Source of the DNA: an uncultured Prevotellaceae bacterium
GTDB lineage: Bacteria > Bacteroidota > Bacteroidia > Bacteroidales > Bacteroidaceae
Length of the DNA stretch: 64,000 bases
Direction of reading: 5' to 3'
NCBI GenBank assembly: GCA_900315095.1
Contig: OMXS01000009.1
Location: 45,784-109,783, forward strand
The notes beneath the pieces were generated by a model that ran no database searches, had not been told where the DNA came from, and was given only the letters and a program-made list of their open reading frames with translations. Position 1 is the stretch's first letter. Each line of letters begins with the position of its first letter. The position numbers were made by a program, and so were the translations under genes. Below are positions 1-7,846 of this stretch, one piece after another.

Positions 1-366
1 GAACTGATCCCAGTAATCGCCCTTGTAGAAGACAGATGCCGCTACGGCTTTCGAATAGTCGCATACGCTGCCACCTCCCAAGGCAAGAACCAGGTCGATA
101 TCGTTCTCGCGGGCAATCTTCACGCCCTCGTTTAGTTTCTCCAACGTGGGGTTGGTCATCACGCCAGGATTCTCCACGATGGTCTTGCCTGCCTCCTTGA
201 GAATAGCCACAACTTGGTCGTAGATACCGTTGCGTTTCACGCTGCCACTACCATAGTTGAGCAGCACATTAGGCCCATAATGGGTTAACTCGTCCTTGAG
301 GAAGTTCAAGGACTCTTCACCAAAATAAAGTTTGGTGGGATTGTAATAAGAAAAGTTTCCTTGCAT
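1..366 (-). CDS. Iron-containing alcohol dehydrogenase (partial, N-terminal part)
   Basis: The gene runs off the left edge, so only the first 122 codons are present, starting at the ATG at 366. The N-terminus (MQGNFSYYNPTKLYFGEESL) and the nucleotide-binding stretch ALGGGSVCDYSKAVA near residue 100 are typical of group III, Fe-dependent NAD(P)H alcohol dehydrogenases of the butanol dehydrogenase/YqhD type, which reduce aldehydes in the cytoplasm. Full family members have about 385 residues; the metal-binding histidines lie outside the window. It sits 76 bp downstream of luxS in the same direction and may share its transcript. Substrate is unknown. Confidence 0.88.
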   Translation of the reverse strand, partial: MQGNFSYYNPTKLYFGEESLNFLKDELTHYGPNVLLNYGSGSVKRNGIYDQVVAILKEAGKTIVENPGVMTNPTLEKLNEGVKIARENDIDLVLALGGGSVCDYSKAVAASVFYKGDYWDQF

Positions 367-442
367 AGTAGTCTTTATTTGTTTATTCGCGTATGATTTC
401 TTGGCTGCGATTCATATTCTGTTATTTGTAATTAGCGCATCG

Positions 443-937
443 TTATGCGTCTGCAAATGTTTTTCCGTCATCTAACCGAACCTGAAGTTTGTCATACTCA
501 CAGTGGAAATCGTTCTTCAGACGGTCCAAATATCGTCTGCACTCCCATTTGCACATCGGGAGGTCGTGGAGCAAGTAGTTGCCGCAGGTCTGCGGTTCCG
601 TAGCAGGCACCTTCTCCTGTGTGATAATCCACTCCAGGCACTGTATCGTCAACTCCCGCATGTCCTGCACCGTGTAGTCGCCAGTCATTATGATATACAT
701 GCCCGTAAGGCATCCCATAGGACCCACATACACCACGTCGTCTTTAACTGAAGAATTGCGGAACCAGGTAGCCATCAAGTGTTCTATGCTATGGATGGCA
801 GCAGGGGCAACTGCTGGTTCTTTGTTCGGTTCTGTTATTCGAAGGTCAAATGTTGTGAATCCTTTGTCTTGTCTCGACACATAGATGCCTGGCTTCAGCC
901 GGGTGTGGTCGATTGTGAAACTCTGTATTACTTCCAT
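443..937 (-). CDS. luxS: S-ribosylhomocysteine lyase LuxS
   Basis: Cytoplasmic metalloenzyme that splits S-ribosylhomocysteine into homocysteine and DPD, the precursor of autoinducer-2, in the activated methyl cycle. At 164 residues it has normal family length. The hallmark H49-x-x-E52-H53 motif (HSIEH), the catalytic cysteine C76 in GPMGC and the third metal ligand C118 in TCGN are all present, so the enzyme should be active. A TACTTTTG-like promoter element lies on the minus strand at 998-1005, about 60 nt upstream. The alcohol dehydrogenase gene follows in the same direction. Confidence 0.97.
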   Translation of the reverse strand: MEVIQSFTIDHTRLKPGIYVSRQDKGFTTFDLRITEPNKEPAVAPAAIHSIEHLMATWFRNSSVKDDVVYVGPMGCLTGMYIIMTGDYTVQDMRELTIQCLEWIITQEKVPATEPQTCGNYLLHDLPMCKWECRRYLDRLKNDFHCEYDKLQVRLDDGKTFADA

Positions 938-997
938 CTTTACTATAATTATATTTTCCGCATTGTATGCAGTATGTAAATCTTATTTATCTATTTG

Positions 998-1005
998 CAA
1001 AAGTA
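998..1005 (-). promoter_or_regulatory. -7 element of the luxS promoter
   Basis: On the minus strand the sequence reads TACTTTTG, which fits the Bacteroidetes -7 consensus TAnnTTTG, about 60 nt before the luxS start. I see no convincing -33 TTTG at the expected distance. Confidence 0.5.
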
Positions 1006-1204
1006 GTGATAATTCACGAAACATCCTTATTTTGATGCCAACATTTGAGAATTATTATGAAAAAAGTGATTTGTATATTAGTCACATGTGTCTGCAGCCA
1101 AACATTAATATCATTATTCATCCATAACAAGTGCTAACATATTGAATTTCTTGAGAAAACACTCTAAATAATCTGCCAATAATAGTATTTTCCCCATTTG
1201 CGAC

Positions 1205-1233
1205 CTTGTTGCAAATTATTTTTCGTACCTTTG
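1205..1233 (+). promoter_or_regulatory. Promoter of the metal permease gene
   Basis: TACCTTTG at 1226-1233 matches the Bacteroidetes -7 consensus, with a CTTG at 1205-1208 as a likely -33 element. It lies about 68 nt before the preferred ATG at 1301. The stretch 938-1300 otherwise contains only the divergent luxS promoter. Confidence 0.6.
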
Positions 1234-1300
1234 CAAATGAATTATTATACTTAACAAGGTAATTGAAAATCTTGAAATCGTAAAATTGTCCAATAAACCC

Positions 1301-2617
1301 ATGCTGCAATATATAGAGAAATACTGGGATGCACTGATAATGATGCTTGCGGAGATGGCGCCCTACCTGCTGTTGGGATTCTTCTTCGCAGGACTGCTGC
1401 GTGCCTTTGTGCCTAAAAGCATATACAGGAAACATCTCGCACCGCGCAACATGAAGAGTGTGGTGAAGGCGGCGCTGCTTGGCATTCCGCTGCCGCTATG
1501 CTCTTGCGGAGTGATTCCTACAAGTGTGGGGCTACGCCGAGAAGGTGCTTCACACGGAGCATGCACCAGTTTTCTCATCGCTACGCCGCAGACGGGAGTA
1601 GATTCCATAGCAGCAACTTACTCACTCATGGGACTTCCCTTCGCCATCGTGCGCCCCATAGCGGCACTCTTCACCTCAATGTTCGGCGGATGGCTCGTGA
1701 ATAAGTTCGCCCATGAAGACGAAACGCTCTCTGAAGAAGCGACAAAGGAAACTGCGGAATGCAGCTGCGACCAACAAACATCACCCTCATTTTGGAACAA
1801 CTTCATCTCCGCAATGCGTTACGCATTCGTAGAGATGCTGCAGGATGTGGGCAAATGGCTCGTTGTTGGCTTGCTTATCGCGGCACTTATCACCGTCGCC
1901 GTACCCAACGAATGGCTCGCCGCACTTCACGATTACAAACTGCTGAACATGCTGATAGTGCTCGCTGTAGCCATCCCGATGTACGTCTGCGCCACAGGAA
2001 GCATACCCATCGCTGTGTCGCTGATGGCAAAGGGGCTGACACCAGGTGCGGCATTAGTGTTGCTGATGGCTGGTCCCGCCGTAAACAGCGCCTCGATGCT
2101 CGTTGTGGGCAAGGTGTTCGGGTGCCGCACATTGCGGTTATATCTCACCGCTATAATTACTGGCGCTGTAGTGTTCGGGCTTTGCATCGACTACCTACTG
2201 CCTCAGCAATGGTTCAAAGTAAGCGGTATGATAATGAGCGGAGGCCACTGTGCCCATTGTCTTGGCACAATGGACTGGGTGTGGATGACCATTTTCCTCC
2301 TTTTACTTGTCAACGCCTTTGTCGACCGCCTGCGCCATTCGTGGATGCTGCGGAGAGAAAAGAGCAAAGAGGAAAGAGGAGAGCAAAATATTAAAGAGGG
2401 AGATACGGTTTCCGACATTACCATATACGATGTTAAAGAGATGGCATGCAACCACTGCAAGGCGAACGTTGAGAAAATCATCAGCGGCATCGCTGGCGTA
2501 GAGAGCGTTGAGGTTGACCTCGTGAAAGGCATCGCCTACGTTCACGGACAGCATGACCACAGCGAGGTGGAACGACAAGTCACCGCCAATGGATATCCCA
2601 CCACCTTAAAGGTATAG
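1301..2617 (+). CDS. SO_0444-type Cu/Zn efflux permease fused to an HMA domain
   Basis: About 438 residues. The N-terminal part is a DUF318/ArsP-like permease with roughly eight membrane segments and the signature PLPLCSCGVIPTSV; a second half-signature (CATGSIPIAVSL, then AGPAVNSASM) follows. After a charged linker rich in Lys/Glu, the last ~70 residues form a heavy-metal-associated domain with MACNHCKANVEK (CxxC metal site) and the GVESVEVDL core. Likely role: export of soft metal ions across the inner membrane, with the HMA domain binding or delivering metal. A TTG at 1286 could add five residues, but the ATG at 1301 is preferred. The linker DNA contains GAGGAAA GAGGAGA, also found in an intergenic repeat at 31628. 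Confidence 0.88.
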   Translation: MLQYIEKYWDALIMMLAEMAPYLLLGFFFAGLLRAFVPKSIYRKHLAPRNMKSVVKAALLGIPLPLCSCGVIPTSVGLRREGASHGACTSFLIATPQTGVDSIAATYSLMGLPFAIVRPIAALFTSMFGGWLVNKFAHEDETLSEEATKETAECSCDQQTSPSFWNNFISAMRYAFVEMLQDVGKWLVVGLLIAALITVAVPNEWLAALHDYKLLNMLIVLAVAIPMYVCATGSIPIAVSLMAKGLTPGAALVLLMAGPAVNSASMLVVGKVFGCRTLRLYLTAIITGAVVFGLCIDYLLPQQWFKVSGMIMSGGHCAHCLGTMDWVWMTIFLLLLVNAFVDRLRHSWMLRREKSKEERGEQNIKEGDTVSDITIYDVKEMACNHCKANVEKIISGIAGVESVEVDLVKGIAYVHGQHDHSEVERQVTANGYPTTLKV

Positions 2618-2672
2618 CTTTCGGTACGCCATTAGTATATGTTTCACACTCCCAAACATGCTTGATTGGAAT

Positions 2673-2713
2673 GCGAAACACCCTTTATTGACGTGCAATA
2701 AAGGGTGTTTCGC
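2673..2713. terminator. Bidirectional terminator between the permease gene and glmS
   Basis: A perfect 17-bp inverted repeat (2673-2689 and 2697-2713) with a 7-nt loop lies between two convergent genes. The A/T-rich outer ends suit termination in both directions. Confidence 0.85.
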
Positions 2714-2734
2714 TCGGTAATATATGCTTAATGA

Positions 2735-4579
2735 CTATTCCACCGTTACACTCTTGGCGAGGTTTCGTGGCTGGTCTACGTTCTTACCCTTACATACGGC
2801 GATGTGATAAGCCATAAGTTGCAGAGGGATGGAGGCAATAAGAGGCTCCAGGCACTCAATGGTGTCGGGCAGTTCTATCACCTCATCGGCAATCTTGCTT
2901 ATGGTGTCGTCGCCCTTGCTCACAAGAGCTATCACCCTACCCTTGCGCGCCTTTATCTCCTGAATATTGCTCAGCACCTTCTCGTACATAGCGTTATGCG
3001 TGGCAATGACCACAACAGGCATATCAGAGTCGATGAGCGCTATCGGACCGTGCTTCATCTCGGCTGCAGGATAGCCTTCGGCGTGTATATAACTGATTTC
3101 CTTCAGTTTCAGCGCACCTTCCAAGGCTACAGGATAACTGAAGCCACGACCGAGATAAAGGAAGTTACGCGCATAAGTAAATGTGCGGCTGAGGTCTTTC
3201 ACGCGGTCGTTCACCTTCAGCACTTCCTCTATTTTTTCTGGCATTGCCGCCAGTTCCCTCACCACCTCAGCATATTCGGCTGGTGCTATAGTGCCACGTT
3301 CCTTACCCAATGCGAGGGCAAGCATAACAAGCACGGTCACCTGTCCGGTGAACGCCTTTGTGGAAGCAACACCAATCTCAGGTCCAACGTGGATGTAAGA
3401 ACCTGTGTTTGTGGCACGCGGAATGCTCGAGCCGATAGCGTTACAAATACCATAGATAAAAGCGCCACGCTCCTTTGCGAGTTGCACAGCAGCCAAAGTG
3501 TCGGCAGTCTCACCACTCTGCGAGATGGCAATAACCACATCCTTATCGGTCACCACGGGGTTACGATAGCGGAACTCAGATGCATACTCCACCTCAACTG
3601 GTATACGGCAGAAGTTCTCTATGAGTTGCTTGCCTATAAGTCCTGCGTGCCATGAAGTTCCACAAGCCACGATTACGATGCGCTCAGCTGCCAGAAGTTG
3701 CTCTTTATAGTCGATAACAGCACTCAAAATAACATTGTCTGCCTCGACATTAATGCGCCCGCGCATGCAGTTGGTGAGACATTCAGGTTGCTCGAAAATC
3801 TCTTTCAGCATAAAGTGAGGATAGCCGCCCTTCTCTATCTGGCCGAGACTGATGTCTACGGTCTTCACCTCTGGCGATAGCTTCACGTTGTACATGTTCA
3901 CCACCTGCAGGTCTTCACCACGACGCATCACGGCAATATTGCCGTCGTCCAGATATACAACACGGTCGGTATATTCAATGATAGGACTCGCATCGGAACC
4001 AAGGAAGAACTCATTCTCGCCAATGCCCACAACGAGCGGACTCTGCTTGCGCGCCGCAATGATGGTGTCGGGGTCGTTCTTGTCTACAATTGCGATGGCA
4101 TATGCTCCTATCACCTCATGTAATACAAGCTGAACGGCGGTGAGAAGATCTACAGACTTGCGTTGCATAACATACTCCACGAACTGCACTAGCACCTCGG
4201 TGTCGGTGTCGCTGCGGAAATTGATACCTTTCTCCTGCAACTTCCTTTTCAGGTCGGCATAGTTCTCTATGATGCCATTATGAATTATCGCAAGGTTCTT
4301 CGACTCGGAATAATGTGGGTGAGCGTTGCGCGACGAAGGCTCGCCATGAGTGGCCCAACGCGTGTGCGCTATACCTATAGTGCCCGTGATGTCCTTCTCG
4401 GCACAATAGTTCTCAAGGTCGCTAACCTTGCCTTTTGTCTTATAAACGTTCAGGTCACCGCCAGCATTGAGCAATGCCACGCCGGCACTGTCGTAACCAC
4501 GATACTCCAGTCTTCTTAATCCTTTTATGAGGATAGGATAAGCATCCCTATCACCCAAATAACCTACTATTCCACACAT
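2735..4579 (-). CDS. glmS: Glutamine--fructose-6-phosphate aminotransferase (isomerizing)
   Basis: Makes glucosamine-6-phosphate from fructose-6-phosphate and glutamine, the first step toward UDP-GlcNAc for peptidoglycan and LPS. The 614-residue length is normal. The N-terminus MCGIVGYLG exposes the Cys2 nucleophile of the Ntn glutaminase domain. The C-terminal half carries two SIS sugar-isomerase domains, with SQSGETADT near residue 353 and EIGVASTKAFT near 405; the end DQPRNLAKSVTVE is the family signature. It follows dapF after 25 bp and both probably share one transcript. No glmS-ribozyme-like leader fits in the 25-bp gap. Confidence 0.97.
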   Translation of the reverse strand: MCGIVGYLGDRDAYPILIKGLRRLEYRGYDSAGVALLNAGGDLNVYKTKGKVSDLENYCAEKDITGTIGIAHTRWATHGEPSSRNAHPHYSESKNLAIIHNGIIENYADLKRKLQEKGINFRSDTDTEVLVQFVEYVMQRKSVDLLTAVQLVLHEVIGAYAIAIVDKNDPDTIIAARKQSPLVVGIGENEFFLGSDASPIIEYTDRVVYLDDGNIAVMRRGEDLQVVNMYNVKLSPEVKTVDISLGQIEKGGYPHFMLKEIFEQPECLTNCMRGRINVEADNVILSAVIDYKEQLLAAERIVIVACGTSWHAGLIGKQLIENFCRIPVEVEYASEFRYRNPVVTDKDVVIAISQSGETADTLAAVQLAKERGAFIYGICNAIGSSIPRATNTGSYIHVGPEIGVASTKAFTGQVTVLVMLALALGKERGTIAPAEYAEVVRELAAMPEKIEEVLKVNDRVKDLSRTFTYARNFLYLGRGFSYPVALEGALKLKEISYIHAEGYPAAEMKHGPIALIDSDMPVVVIATHNAMYEKVLSNIQEIKARKGRVIALVSKGDDTISKIADEVIELPDTIECLEPLIASIPLQLMAYHIAVCKGKNVDQPRNLAKSVTVE

Positions 4580-4604
4580 ATTCTGTTATTCATTCAATGT
4601 TCAT

Positions 4605-5465
4605 TCAAATCCCCTCTGCCGCTCCCTCGAAAACAAATTCTGCGGGGCCCGAGAGGTAAACGCGATTGTCCACCTCATCCCAGCGCACATGAAGCGTGCC
4701 GCCGTCCATGATAATATCCGACTCGCGACCAGCGCGACCGGTAAGTGATGCCGCAACAGCTGTGGCACAAGCACCCGTTCCGCATGCCATAGTGATGCCG
4801 CTGCCACGTTCCCATACGCGCGTCCTTATCTTATTGTCGCCCAACAGTTGAGCAAATTCTATATTGCAACGCTCAGGAAAGGCTGCATTATGCTCAAGCA
4901 ACGAACCATAAAGCGATACATCAACCTCATTGATATCATCTACAAAAAACACAAAATGAGGGTTGCCCATAGACACAAACGTACCACGCCACTCCTTTCC
5001 ATCGGCCTCCAACAACATATGTCCATCGTCCGCTGTCTTCAGATTCTCTGCATTCAGGAGAGACTGAGTGGTGATTTGCGGGGTCCCCATGTCTACTGTG
5101 ACCGAGACGACTTTTTTCCCATCAACTTCAAGATGAAGATGTTTCACCCCCGAGAGAGTAAGCAAGCGGATGTCTTTCTTTCGCGTAAGTCCTTTCTCAA
5201 AGAGATACTTGCCTATGCAACGCGATGCATTGCCACACATCAGCGCCTCGCTGCCGTCAGCATTGAAGATGCGCATAGTGAAATCGGCTTCCGGAACAGG
5301 CGAAACACCTATCAACACCAAACCGTCGCTGCCTATTCCTGTATGCGGCTGACTCCATTGTCGCGATGTTTCTTCAGGATTGGGCACTTTGTAAAGCGAG
5401 GTATCAACATAAATATAGTCGTTACCAGCACCATGCATCTTTGTGAAATGAATACGTCTCTCCAT
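4605..5465 (-). CDS. dapF: Diaminopimelate epimerase
   Basis: Converts LL- to meso-diaminopimelate for lysine and peptidoglycan synthesis in the cytoplasm. The start [17 protein letters not shown] at 5465 is preferred because it places the conserved HGAGND motif at residue 11; an upstream ATG at 5480 would add five residues. Both catalytic cysteines are present: C77 in MCGNASRC and C228 in ACGTGAC. Length (286 aa) is slightly above the usual ~275. Transcription probably starts near the TAACTTTG element at 5532-5539 and continues into glmS, linking two cell-wall precursor enzymes. Confidence 0.96.
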   Translation of the reverse strand: MERRIHFTKMHGAGNDYIYVDTSLYKVPNPEETSRQWSQPHTGIGSDGLVLIGVSPVPEADFTMRIFNADGSEALMCGNASRCIGKYLFEKGLTRKKDIRLLTLSGVKHLHLEVDGKKVVSVTVDMGTPQITTQSLLNAENLKTADDGHMLLEADGKEWRGTFVSMGNPHFVFFVDDINEVDVSLYGSLLEHNAAFPERCNIEFAQLLGDNKIRTRVWERGSGITMACGTGACATAVAASLTGRAGRESDIIMDGGTLHVRWDEVDNRVYLSGPAEFVFEGAAEGI

Positions 5466-5531
5466 ACAACTAATTGTCAACGGAACAAAGAGAAGAAATA
5501 CTTAAAAACATAGCACTTCCCTTTCGCGCTG

Positions 5532-5539
5532 CAAAGTTA
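5532..5539 (-). promoter_or_regulatory. -7 element upstream of dapF-glmS
   Basis: Reads TAACTTTG on the minus strand, a fit to TAnnTTTG about 67 nt upstream of dapF; the -33 box is not clear. The gap 5466-5777 otherwise holds A/T-rich sequence and the divergent promoter at 5751. Confidence 0.5.
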
Positions 5540-5750
5540 ATACAAAAAGACATAAAAAACATAATTCTTTCTGCTTTTTTGTTCAAGAAAAAGGGAAAAA
5601 ATTACAAACCGGTACCAAACAGTCGCCTTTTCTCTCAAAATGAAAGCAAAGGCACAACAAATCAGGCAAAAGAGTAATGCCATAGTTTTTTATTAGCGAA
5701 AACGTTTGTTAAAAAGACAACGATAAATGACGTAAATTGGAAAATAATAG

Positions 5751-5758
5751 TAACTTTG
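5751..5758 (+). promoter_or_regulatory. -7 element upstream of the 5778 gene
   Basis: TAACTTTG fits the Bacteroidetes -7 consensus, but it lies only 20 nt before the start codon, implying a very short leader. No good -33 element was seen. Confidence 0.45.
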
Positions 5759-5777
5759 TGGACAAAAAGAGAAAAGC

Positions 5778-6170
5778 ATGCTTCAACAAGACTATTTTAT
5801 CAGGATTCTTGAGGAATTTGCTAAGGCGCTGAGCCTTTTCATGCTCAACAAGAAAGACCTCGGACATAAACAAGAGGAAATCCTGAAGCTTTATGACAGT
5901 TACGTGGGAGACAACATCTTCTACCACACAGCCTCAATGGACGACATCATGGACTCGTTCACCCGTTTTCCTGAAGAGGAACGGCTCGATCGCATGGAAA
6001 TGCTGGCCGAACTGTATTACGCAGAAAGCTATCTGAAGTCTGGTCCTGCGCGCGACATGCTTCTCGAAAACGCTCATAAACTGTTCATCTTCATCGACAC
6101 CCACAGCCATACTCTATCTTTCCAGCGTCAGCAACGAATCATGCAAATAGGAAAGGAAATCGGGAAATAA
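5778..6170 (+). CDS. Small helical protein of unknown function
   Basis: 130 residues, cytoplasmic by appearance (no signal peptide or membrane segment), mostly predicted helical and acidic. Sequence blocks such as FIRILEEFAKALSLF at the start and EMLAELYYAESYLKSG in the middle resemble small TPR-like hypothetical proteins of Bacteroidales (a DUF6483-like look), but I do not recognise a defined function. It stands alone on the plus strand between divergent dapF and the convergent end of the aryl-polyene operon, with its own putative promoter. Codon use resembles the housekeeping neighbours, not the A/T-richer cluster beside it. Confidence 0.8.
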   Translation: MLQQDYFIRILEEFAKALSLFMLNKKDLGHKQEEILKLYDSYVGDNIFYHTASMDDIMDSFTRFPEEERLDRMEMLAELYYAESYLKSGPARDMLLENAHKLFIFIDTHSHTLSFQRQQRIMQIGKEIGK

Positions 6171-6198
6171 TAAGGCTATTGACGACAAATCAGTACTA

Positions 6199-7539
6199 TT
6201 ATGAACTTTTTGAACTCATGTTAATATAGAACTTTCTATCTATTTTCCCGTTAAAGGTCCTTTTAACACATTCTACCTTTTCATAAAGCATTGGCACCTT
6301 ATAAGGTTCAAGCCTTGACTTAAGGAATAGAGCCAGCTGTCGTTTATTTATGTTTATCCCCTCATTTTCCACATATAACAACTTAAGTGCCGAGCCTGTA
6401 ATTGGATGTCGAACAGGTATACATACACAATCTGAAATGCCAGGATAAGAAAGTACTGCATTTTCTACTTCTAAAGGAGCAACCTTAAAACCACCTACAT
6501 TGATGACGTCATCTTCTCTTCCCATCAGATGCAACATACCTTCTTCGTCAAGAATGCCCATGTCTGAGGTGTAAATAGTTCCGTTCTTCAGGACCGAGGA
6601 AGTCCTTTCAGAATCACCAACATATCCTGTCATGATTGTCTCACCCTTACATGCGATCAATCCTTGATCCGTAATGATTACCTGTGAGTGCTTCATAGGT
6701 TTCCCCAGACATCCTGCTATACATCTCCCGTCATTGTAATTATAGGTACAGATGATTCCCGTTTCTGTAGAAGCGTAGGTGTTATACAACCGACTGTTCG
6801 GCAGCAACTTGCATAATGCCTCCATGTCTGCTTGAGAGATTGCTGCGGCACCCGTCTCTATGAAATCTATCTTGTCTTTTAAAAGTGCCAATCTTTCAGA
6901 GCAGAACAGCAACAAGATTCTGATATTTGCAGGAACTAAGAATGTCGCCATCTTGGAGGAAGGGTAATCGAAAGCCTCAATGAATTTGTTCATGTCCTTC
7001 ATCCCGTCAACAATAATGAGCGTAGCGCCCAAGATGATAACAGGATATATCTTTGAAAGACTTCCTATATGATTAAGCGGTCCATTAACCACAAAGGCCA
7101 AATCATGACTAAAACCTTGTCCGGCAATCAGGTTCTCTGCATCAGCAATAATCGCACGATGGCTGATCATGACCCCCTTCGACAGTCCTGTCGTTCCTGT
7201 AGTATATAGTATGTCGGCAGTGTCCTCTGGAACAGTATGCTGCTCCAACTCTTTTGCTATCTTGCAGAACGTCTCTTCCGGTATATTCTGCTCTAATGGG
7301 GTGACAACACACCCTAATTGATGTAAGGCAAAATAAGTAACCAGATAATCTATTGTCGGGAACGCACGCAAACAGACAATATGTCCCTTTTGCGGATATG
7401 ACGTCCTTAATTCTTCCATCCGGGAAACGACTCTGTCATACAACTCTTCATAGGTACACTGCTCTTGTCCACAGACCATAGCGGTCTTGTGAGGATACCG
7501 TTTAGCGTTGCTCTCAAGATAATCTTCTAAATGCATCAT
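6199..7539 (-). CDS. AMP-dependent acyl/aryl-CoA or acyl-ACP ligase (ApeH-like)
   Basis: 446-residue class I adenylate-forming enzyme. Motifs in order: YTTGTTGLSKG (phosphate loop, about residues 111-121), YASTETG near 260, GREDDVINVGGFKV near 340 (hinge), and NGKIDRK with the catalytic Lys near 430. It would activate a carboxylic acid with ATP and pass it to an acyl carrier protein. In aryl-polyene clusters the equivalent ApeH loads the aromatic starter acid. It is the last gene of the 24-gene cluster, 82 bp after an ACP gene, which supports an ACP partner. Substrate (4-hydroxybenzoate, cinnamate or other) cannot be read from sequence. Start may be either of two adjacent Met codons. Confidence 0.9.
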   Translation of the reverse strand: MMHLEDYLESNAKRYPHKTAMVCGQEQCTYEELYDRVVSRMEELRTSYPQKGHIVCLRAFPTIDYLVTYFALHQLGCVVTPLEQNIPEETFCKIAKELEQHTVPEDTADILYTTGTTGLSKGVMISHRAIIADAENLIAGQGFSHDLAFVVNGPLNHIGSLSKIYPVIILGATLIIVDGMKDMNKFIEAFDYPSSKMATFLVPANIRILLLFCSERLALLKDKIDFIETGAAAISQADMEALCKLLPNSRLYNTYASTETGIICTYNYNDGRCIAGCLGKPMKHSQVIITDQGLIACKGETIMTGYVGDSERTSSVLKNGTIYTSDMGILDEEGMLHLMGREDDVINVGGFKVAPLEVENAVLSYPGISDCVCIPVRHPITGSALKLLYVENEGININKRQLALFLKSRLEPYKVPMLYEKVECVKRTFNGKIDRKFYINMSSKSS

Positions 7540-7621
7540 TACTTGAATTTCTTTCGACCTTTTCCTTGCCTCGGCTGAGTCGATGCAAGCATCGCCTCTG
7601 CTCTCGGCTGCATGAAAACGT

Positions 7622-7846
7622 TCATTTTTCAGATAGTTTCTTTTCTACTAAGGACACTATACTATCAAGTGTCTTTAAGTTCTTGGGGGTCGCATCTGTT
7701 GACTCCATCTTAATACCAAACTCATCAGATAAAAGCATGAGAATGGTAGTGACACCCAAGGAATCCAGCTCACTAAACAGGAACTCTGAATCAAAATCCA
7801 CCAATGGCAGGGCATCCTCTAATAAGTTTCTAATTCTTTCTTTCAT
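7622..7846 (-). CDS. Acyl carrier protein (third ACP of the cluster)
   Basis: 74-residue acyl carrier protein with the 4'-phosphopantetheine attachment Ser29 in ELDSLGVTT, flanked by acidic helices. Its start codon overlaps the exporter stop (TAATG), so translation is probably coupled. Lying just ahead of the ligase gene, it is a natural acceptor for the activated starter unit. The helix II region (LDSLGVTTILMLL) is shorter in acidic residues than in the other two cluster ACPs, suggesting that the three carriers have different partners. Confidence 0.9.
   Translation of the reverse strand: MKERIRNLLEDALPLVDFDSEFLFSELDSLGVTTILMLLSDEFGIKMESTDATPKNLKTLDSIVSLVEKKLSEK

Noticed and set aside
2804-3655. 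283-codon plus-strand frame opposite glmS
   Set aside because: Shadow of glmS without recognisable protein features.
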